The notes beneath the pieces are model-generated. The model was not told where the DNA came from and searched no databases. It saw only the letters and a program-made list of their open reading frames with translations. 11,986 nucleotides of DNA, from NCBI GenBank assembly GCA_000434055.1, contig HF999640.1, positions 87,613-99,598 on the forward strand. Direction: 5' to 3'. The DNA comes from Ruminococcus sp. CAG:488 (lineage in GTDB: Bacteria; Bacillota; Clostridia; Oscillospirales; Acutalibacteraceae). The position numbers and the translations under genes are program-made. Below are positions 7,397-11,986 of the stretch, in pieces (the first letter of the stretch is position 1; each line of letters begins with the position of its first letter).

Positions 7397-8779
7397 TTAG
7401 AATGTAATCTTTGACGAAATATATTCACTGATTTCATCAATCGGCATACGAACCTGCTCCATTGTGTCTCTGTCGCGAACGGTTACGCAGTTGTCCTCAA
7501 GGGAATCAAAGTCGAATGTGATACAGAACGGAGTTCCGATCTCGTCCTCACGGCGGTATCTCTTGCCGATCGAGCCTGTCTCATCAAAGTCAACCATGAA
7601 GTCCTTCTGAAGCTTTTCATAAACCTTGAGAGCGTCCGAGGAAAGCTTCTTTGAGAGAGGAAGAACCGCAGCCTTGTAAGGAGCGATTGCCGGATTGAGG
7701 TGAAGAACAACTCTTGTATCGTTCTTCTCGGCATCAATAACTTCCTCATCATATGCCTCGCAGAGAAGGGCAAGAACCGTTCTGTCCAGTCCGTATGTTG
7801 ATTCTATTATAAAAGGTATATATCTTTCGTTTGTCTCGGGATCAAGGTATTCGAGCTTCTGGCCGCTGTATTCCTGATGTCTTGTGAGGTCAAAGTTCGT
7901 TCTGTTGTGTGTACCGTTGATCTCGCCCCATCCGAACGGGAAGAGAAATTCGATATCGCACGCCGCCTTTGCATAGTGAGCAAGCTTCTCATGGTCGTGG
8001 AAGCGGAGATGCTCCTCGGCAATACCGAGATCCATGTAATACCGATGGCCGTAATTCTTGAAATATTCGTAGAGGTCTGTGTCCGTTCCCTCCTTGCAGA
8101 AGGTCTGGAACTCCATCTGCTCGAACTCTATGGTTCTGAATGTAAAGTTGCCGGGAGTAATCTCATTTCTGAAAGCCTTACCTATCTGACCTATGCTGAA
8201 CGGGAGCTTAGCTCTCATGCTGCGCTGTACATTCAGGTAGTTAACATATTCGCCCTGCGCATTTTCGGGACGAAGATAAATAATGCTCTTTGCATCGTTA
8301 GTAACTCCCCTGTATGTCTGGAACATAAGATTGAATTCTCTGATGTCCGTAAAGTTATGCTTGCCGCAGTTCGGACACGGAATCGAATGAGCCTTGATGT
8401 AATCAAACATCTCCTCCTTCGTCATGCCGTCTGCATGAGCTTCCGGATCAAAGTTGTCGATAAGCTGGTCTGCTCTGTGACGCATTTTACATTCCTTGCA
8501 GTCAAGAAGCGGATCTGAGAAGCTGGCAACGTGACCGCTTGCTTCCCATACTCTCGGATGCATGAGAATATCGGCGTCAACCTCGTAGCTGTTCTTTCTC
8601 TCCTGGATAAAACGCTTTCTCCAGGTGTCCTTAACATTGTTTTTAAGTCTTGCTCCGAGCGGGCCGTAATCCCATGTGTTTGCAAGACCGCCGTAAATAT
8701 CGCTGCCGGCAAAAATGAATCCTCTGTTTTTGCAAAGGGCAACAATCTTGTCCATAGTCTTTTCTGTATTCGATAACAT
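7397..8779 (-). CDS. glyS: Glycyl-tRNA synthetase, single-chain class II
   Basis: GlyRS attaches glycine to tRNA-Gly in the cytosol. The 460-residue chain is the homodimeric bacterial/eukaryotic-type enzyme, not the alpha2-beta2 form. Class II motifs are visible: motif 1 around HPRVWEASGH (74-83), motif 2 around GQIGKAFRNEITP and FRTIEFEQMEF (198-224), and motif 3 in ESTYGLDRT (326-334). An insert has two Cys pairs, Cys94/Cys97 and Cys135/Cys138, that could bind zinc. The anticodon-binding domain is at about 365-460. The ATG at 8779 is chosen over an in-frame TTG at 8788, which lies only 2 nt from the AGGGAG site (8791-8796). The promoter at 8816-8844 leaves a leader of only about 30 nt, with no T-box. 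The oad genes follow without a terminator, so glyS is probably the first gene of that operon. Confidence 0.97.
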   Translation of the reverse strand: MLSNTEKTMDKIVALCKNRGFIFAGSDIYGGLANTWDYGPLGARLKNNVKDTWRKRFIQERKNSYEVDADILMHPRVWEASGHVASFSDPLLDCKECKMRHRADQLIDNFDPEAHADGMTKEEMFDYIKAHSIPCPNCGKHNFTDIREFNLMFQTYRGVTNDAKSIIYLRPENAQGEYVNYLNVQRSMRAKLPFSIGQIGKAFRNEITPGNFTFRTIEFEQMEFQTFCKEGTDTDLYEYFKNYGHRYYMDLGIAEEHLRFHDHEKLAHYAKAACDIEFLFPFGWGEINGTHNRTNFDLTRHQEYSGQKLEYLDPETNERYIPFIIESTYGLDRTVLALLCEAYDEEVIDAEKNDTRVVLHLNPAIAPYKAAVLPLSKKLSSDALKVYEKLQKDFMVDFDETGSIGKRYRREDEIGTPFCITFDFDSLEDNCVTVRDRDTMEQVRMPIDEISEYISSKITF

Positions 8780-8815
8780 AAAAACCAATTCTCCCTCATT
8801 GTAAAATCCTATGAA

Positions 8816-8844
8816 ATTATAAAGTATTTCGGCAAATAAGTCAA
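8816..8844 (-). promoter_or_regulatory. SigA-type promoter of the glyS-oad operon
   Basis: On the minus strand TTGACT (8844-8839) and a perfect TATAAT (8821-8816) are 17 bp apart. The predicted start near 8809 leaves about 30 nt before the glyS ATG. It is the strongest promoter match in the window and is probably constitutive. Confidence 0.85.
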
Positions 8845-9050
8845 TGAAAAAAGTATATGAATAATTTAATCCCTACTCTTGAAAATATTGGTTAAATTGA
8901 CATTTTATTAACAATTTTAATATACAATTTGTTTTTTCGCCCTTTATAATTGTAAAAGAGAATCCTTATGTTATAATTTGTCTGAGCCGAAATCAATTTG
9001 AAGTCCGGCCGAGACTGAAAAATTTTTATCCGAGAGGGAATAATTTATAA
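8845..9050. other. AT-rich intergenic region with no gene seen
   Basis: This stretch sits between the glyS promoter and the aldolase terminator. No coding frame with a ribosome site is seen, and no T-box or tRNA. On the plus strand there are promoter-like pairs: TTGACA (about 8898-8903) followed after 18 bp by TATACA, and TTGTAA (8950-8955) followed after 16 bp by TATAAT (8972-8977). Just downstream is an imperfect hairpin, GTCTGAGCCG/CGGCCGAGAC (about 8981-9016), followed by AT-rich DNA. In DNA this AT-rich, promoter-like matches are common by chance, so these are weak evidence for a small plus-strand RNA. Confidence 0.35.
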
Positions 9051-9096
9051 AAACAAAACCGTAAACCACATTGCGAAAATGCTTTGTGATTCACGG
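9051..9096 (-). terminator. Intrinsic terminator after the aldolase gene
   Basis: The arms CCGTGAATCACA (9096-9085) and TGTGGTTTACGG (9070-9059) pair over 12 bp in the minus-strand RNA, with two G-U wobbles. In the plus-strand RNA the same positions would be mismatches, so the hairpin belongs to the minus strand. A T-rich run (complement of 9051-9058) follows, and the A-rich left flank can extend the stem. It starts about 13 nt past the aldolase stop codon. Confidence 0.82.
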
Positions 9097-9109
9097 CTTT
9101 TTGCTTGTT

Positions 9110-10321
9110 TTAAGACTCTGCTTTCTTTGAATACTTGTTTACATAAATTACTCTTTGAAGAACACGGTCGGCATAGCCGAGAGGCTCGCCGCTTCCGAGG
9201 AAAAGTGAACCTATCTGGGTTTTACATTCCTTACTCATAACAAGCTCAACTGCGTCAAGATCTCCTATGGTTTTACCTGTGACAATAGCACCCGAGCCGT
9301 GAATAAGAACTGCATTTTTGCCCTTAATTTTTCTTGCCGCTTCCGAAGCGCAGCTTGCCGAGCCGTCCCAGCGGAACGAGCCGATTTTTGCACCTGCAAT
9401 CTGAGCAAAATCGTCAAGTCTTGCGTTAATACAGTCCGAGGTCATGCTGTATGCAATGATGTCGCTTTCGGAAAGGTGACGAATATAATTGACATCGGAC
9501 GATTTATAAATCGCAGCATGAATTTTCGCAATTGCAGGCAGCTTTGCGTCACTGTCGCAGGTGCAGCCCTTGATTTTTACATTGAAGCTTGCGCCGCTCT
9601 TAAAGGTCAGCAGGAAAAACTCACCGTCTCTGACACTGCTTCCGAAATCCGACACATACTCGGGCAGAGCCTTGCCTCCCGTGTGTCTGATATAGCTGTT
9701 GAGCATCGCTTTCTTTGTATATTCAGGGGTGCCCTCATACATGAGAAATGCCTTTTCAAGCTTACTTCCGCATGCCTTTTCAAGAGCCTGAATGATTTCA
9801 AAGGTCTCATCAAAATCCTTGCCGAGGCAAACCGCACCGTGGTGTGCCATAAGAAAAGCATTGCAGCCCGGATTGTTTTCATATTCCTTTTTTACTGCGT
9901 TTCTCAGCTTATCCGTTGACGGCATACCGTAGCCTGCGCAAGGAACAGTCTCGCCGAGAATATCTCTGTAAGCCTTTGGCACCGGATCAACGTCAATGCC
10001 GGCCGCTCCGACAACCGAGGCGTTGACCTGATGAGTATGTATAACAAAATTAACGTCGCTTCTCAAAGCGTAAGCATCGGCATGGATGCCTTTTTCACTC
10101 GAGGGCTTGATGTCGCCCTCATAGCTGCAATCGTCAATATTGACAACAACAATATCATCGGGCGTGAGCGTATCATACGTTCTGCCGCTCGGAGTGATAA
10201 CGAACTGAGTGTCCGAAATTCTTGCGCTTACGTTTCCCCACGTTCTCGCTATGAGGCCTGTTTCAAGCAGTCTGTGACCCGCTTCGATAACAGCCTTTTT
10301 TCCTTCTTCCAAAGTGTACAC
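9110..10321 (-). CDS. Tandem class II aldolase/adducin-fold protein
   Basis: The 403-residue protein has two related domains. The first (about 1-215) is a class II aldolase domain of the fuculose-phosphate aldolase type. It shows GNVS (29-32), TPSG (43-46), the catalytic-type Glu76, the metal ligands His95 and His97 in IHTHQ, and His161 in HHGAV. The second (about 225-395) repeats the pattern, for example IHAAIYKSSDVNYIRH against IHADAYALRSDVNFVIH. There the equivalents of Glu76, His97 and His161 are Ile264, Ser284 and Ser343, so it is probably not catalytic. Members of the family cleave or decarboxylate sugar phosphates and related acids; the substrate cannot be read here. The start is GTG at 10321, with a GGGGG site (10330-10334) 8 nt upstream. 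It follows the aminotransferase stop by 21 nt and is surely co-transcribed with it. Confidence 0.85.
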   Translation of the reverse strand: MYTLEEGKKAVIEAGHRLLETGLIARTWGNVSARISDTQFVITPSGRTYDTLTPDDIVVVNIDDCSYEGDIKPSSEKGIHADAYALRSDVNFVIHTHQVNASVVGAAGIDVDPVPKAYRDILGETVPCAGYGMPSTDKLRNAVKKEYENNPGCNAFLMAHHGAVCLGKDFDETFEIIQALEKACGSKLEKAFLMYEGTPEYTKKAMLNSYIRHTGGKALPEYVSDFGSSVRDGEFFLLTFKSGASFNVKIKGCTCDSDAKLPAIAKIHAAIYKSSDVNYIRHLSESDIIAYSMTSDCINARLDDFAQIAGAKIGSFRWDGSASCASEAARKIKGKNAVLIHGSGAIVTGKTIGDLDAVELVMSKECKTQIGSLFLGSGEPLGYADRVLQRVIYVNKYSKKAES

Positions 10322-10342
10322 CTAAACGTCCCCCTTATTCTG

Positions 10343-11821
10343 TCAGCCGATTCTGCCGCAGTTGTCAAATACTTTGTCGAAACGAGCAATTGCATCGTCG
10401 ATATCTTCTTCCGTATATGCAGCACTGGTATAAAGTCTGCTGCCGGCGAGAGTAACCATACCTTCTGCCATGTAAGCGGCTCCCATGTGCTCCATTTCCT
10501 TCTGACGGGCGCTCGTCTGCTTGAGGATTTCCGGAATCTCCCACGGCTTGGACCAGTTGATTGCAAAGTGCATTGTGCCTACTGTATCAAGGTGGCAGAT
10601 TGAGCCCTGATTGAACGCAACGAACGGGAGATTATGCTTCTTGATCGACTTCTGAATACCCTCGATGAGCCTGTCGCCCATAAGTCCTGCCTTTTCACAG
10701 GCATTGGTTCTTTCAATCTCGCAAATTGTATGATAACCTGCAACGCACGAAAGCGGAGTTGCCGCCATTGTGCCGCCGCACATTGCCTTTTTAACCTTCT
10801 TGCCCGAAGAGTCGAGTCCTGCGCCGAGGTGAGCCATAACATCTCTGTGTCCGCCGATTCCGCCTGCTCCGGGATATCCGCCGGCAACAATTTTACCGAA
10901 AATTGTAAGATCGGGATCAACTCCGAAATAGCCCTGAGCACCGGAAAGTCCGATTCTGAAGCCTGTAACAACCTCGTCAAAGATAAGAAGTGCGCCGTAT
11001 TTATGGCAGAGTGCCTCTGCTCCCTTTATAAAATCCTTGCTCAACGGTCTTGTTCCGCTCTCGGGACCGACAGGCTCAATGAACACGCCTGCCGTGCCGC
11101 CCGTAAGCTCATTCTTCTTGAGCTTTCTTTCAAGGTCATTGAGGTCATTCGGGAAAAACTCGTCCGTGTGCTTGAATACAAACATCGGAACACCCCTTGA
11201 CTGGAGGTTCTTTGTGCCCGGAACTCTCATTCCGTAGGCAAGCTGATCCGACCAGCCGTGGTATGCGCCGCCCATTTTAAGGATATTCTTGTGCTTTGTC
11301 GCAAGTCTTGCAACACGAACCGCACACATACAAGCCTCTGTGCCCGAACCGAGCATACGGAACATTTCAACAGACGGAACACACTCGGCAATTTTATTTG
11401 CAAGCTTGTACTCATACTCATGGAAAAGACCTGTTGACGGGCCGCAGTCATTGAGCAGTTCAATAACCTTTTCGCGAACCTCGGGAGGGTTGCTGCCGAT
11501 AATCGTCGGTCCGCCTGCCTGGAGAAAATCGTAATATTCGTTGCCGTCTATATCGTAAAGCTTGTTACCCGATGCTTTGGTAAAAACAAGCGGAAAAGGA
11601 TAGTTAAATGCGAGGTTATGCTGAACGCCGCCGGGTATTCTCTGCTTGGCAATGTCGATCATTTCCTTTGACTTTGCACATTTCTTTGCGTAATATTCTC
11701 TCTCATATTTTTTGAGAGCTTCCGGCTTAATGCTGTAAATAGGCTTTTTAATAAGAGCGTCAAGCTCCTTTGTGACCTTATCGGCATCAAGATAATTTTT
11801 GATAGCAAAATTGTTTCCCAT
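10343..11821 (-). CDS. Class III PLP aminotransferase, glutamate-1-semialdehyde aminomutase-like
   Basis: This is a fold-type I PLP enzyme of the class III aminotransferase group, 492 residues. The fold signatures are RIPGGV (61-66), phosphate-binding GSGTEA (158-163), FDEVVTGFR (281-289) with the PLP-nitrogen Asp282, and the Schiff-base lysine Lys310 in FGKIVAGGYPGAGGIGG. The closest familiar pattern is HemL. However, the EPVGPESGTRP segment (249-259) differs from the EPVAGNMG pattern I recall in true HemL. There is also an N-terminal extension of about 55 residues, and no tetrapyrrole gene is near. It may act as an aminotransferase or aminomutase on another substrate, probably the same pathway as the downstream aldolase. 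The ATG at 11821 has an AGGAGG site (11829-11834) 7 nt upstream. The family is secure; the reaction is unknown. Confidence 0.88.
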   Translation of the reverse strand: MGNNFAIKNYLDADKVTKELDALIKKPIYSIKPEALKKYEREYYAKKCAKSKEMIDIAKQRIPGGVQHNLAFNYPFPLVFTKASGNKLYDIDGNEYYDFLQAGGPTIIGSNPPEVREKVIELLNDCGPSTGLFHEYEYKLANKIAECVPSVEMFRMLGSGTEACMCAVRVARLATKHKNILKMGGAYHGWSDQLAYGMRVPGTKNLQSRGVPMFVFKHTDEFFPNDLNDLERKLKKNELTGGTAGVFIEPVGPESGTRPLSKDFIKGAEALCHKYGALLIFDEVVTGFRIGLSGAQGYFGVDPDLTIFGKIVAGGYPGAGGIGGHRDVMAHLGAGLDSSGKKVKKAMCGGTMAATPLSCVAGYHTICEIERTNACEKAGLMGDRLIEGIQKSIKKHNLPFVAFNQGSICHLDTVGTMHFAINWSKPWEIPEILKQTSARQKEMEHMGAAYMAEGMVTLAGSRLYTSAAYTEEDIDDAIARFDKVFDNCGRIG

Positions 11822-11839
11822 AAAAAAACCTCCTTTGGG

Positions 11840-11873
11840 AACTGCCGAAAAACGTATAACTTCACGGGCAGTT
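11840..11873 (-). promoter_or_regulatory. Leader hairpin beside the aminotransferase ribosome site
   Basis: AACTGCC (11873-11867) and GGCAGTT (11846-11840) form a 7-bp stem with a 20-nt loop, ending 5 nt before the AGGAGG site. It could steady the mRNA or affect ribosome access. In the opposite direction the same hairpin is followed by GC and six T, so it could also stop plus-strand transcription, though no plus-strand gene is present. Confidence 0.45.
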
Positions 11874-11900
11874 GCTTTTTTAATTAAATTTATTTTAACA

Positions 11901-11928
11901 CATATAGTTTAGTTTTTAAATACGTCAC
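11901..11928 (-). promoter_or_regulatory. Possible promoter of the aminotransferase-aldolase unit
   Basis: On the minus strand GTGACG (11928-11923) and TATATG (11906-11901) are 16 bp apart. The match is only moderate and the DNA is very AT-rich. A start near 11894 would give a leader of about 70 nt containing the hairpin at 11840-11873. No gene is seen between 11874 and the window end. Confidence 0.4.
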
Positions 11929-11986
11929 TAAAAAAAATTTGTAAAAATTCATAAAATATTTTTACTTTTGATCTTCTTTATGATAG

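Noticed and set aside
7346..7420. A possible internal promoter before oadA (GATAAT near the glyS end)
   Set aside because: The box 17 bp upstream does not resemble a -35 element.
8780..8788. A longer glyS start at TTG 8788
   Set aside because: It is only 2 nt from the AGGAG-like site, too close for initiation; ATG 8779 is better placed.
1..11986. CRISPR arrays, insertion sequences, phage genes, tRNA or rRNA genes
   Set aside because: No regular repeats with spacers, transposase or integrase motifs, terminal inverted repeats, or RNA-gene signatures were seen on either strand.

Overview
The window looks like a piece of a low-to-moderate GC Gram-positive anaerobe of the class Clostridia, probably an Oscillospiraceae/Ruminococcaceae-like gut bacterium. 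The reasons are strong AGGAGG ribosome binding sites, consensus housekeeping promoters (TTGACt-N17-TATAaT), a single-chain class II glycyl-tRNA synthetase, and a Na+-pumping oxaloacetate decarboxylase whose biotin domain is a separate gene. The lineage is inferred from these features and has not been checked by a search. Every convincing gene is on the minus strand, so the text below follows transcription, from high to low coordinates.

Layout: (1) 11821-9110 holds a two-gene unit: a class III, glutamate-1-semialdehyde-aminomutase-like PLP enzyme, then a tandem class II aldolase-fold protein with a GTG start. It ends in a hairpin terminator at 9051-9096. (2) 9050-8780 is an AT-rich intergenic stretch carrying the glyS promoter (8816-8844) and no T-box. 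(3) 8779-3963 reads as one operon: glyS, oadA (carboxyltransferase), oadG (membrane anchor), a biotin carrier protein and oadB (membrane Na+ channel/decarboxylase), closed by a strong terminator at 3922-3952. (4) 3884-2289 is guaB (IMP dehydrogenase) with its own promoter and terminator. (5) 2199-1 is a strong promoter, an unusually long leader of about 268 nt with inverted and alternative pairings, and a secreted protein of at least 632 residues that runs off the window start.

How the genes work together: OadA moves CO2 from oxaloacetate to biotin on the carrier protein. OadB removes it from biotin and exports Na+, and OadG holds the soluble parts to the membrane. This gives pyruvate and a sodium gradient, as expected of a fermenting anaerobe. 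GuaB makes XMP for guanine nucleotides, and GlyS charges tRNA-Gly. The aminotransferase/aldolase pair probably acts in one small-molecule pathway whose substrate cannot be read from sequence. The secreted protein is unrecognised.

The two parts most worth a second look are the leader RNA with mutually exclusive pairings in front of the secreted protein (1897-2164), and the aminotransferase plus two-domain aldolase whose second domain has lost its metal ligands. I found no CRISPR array, transposon, phage gene, tRNA or rRNA.
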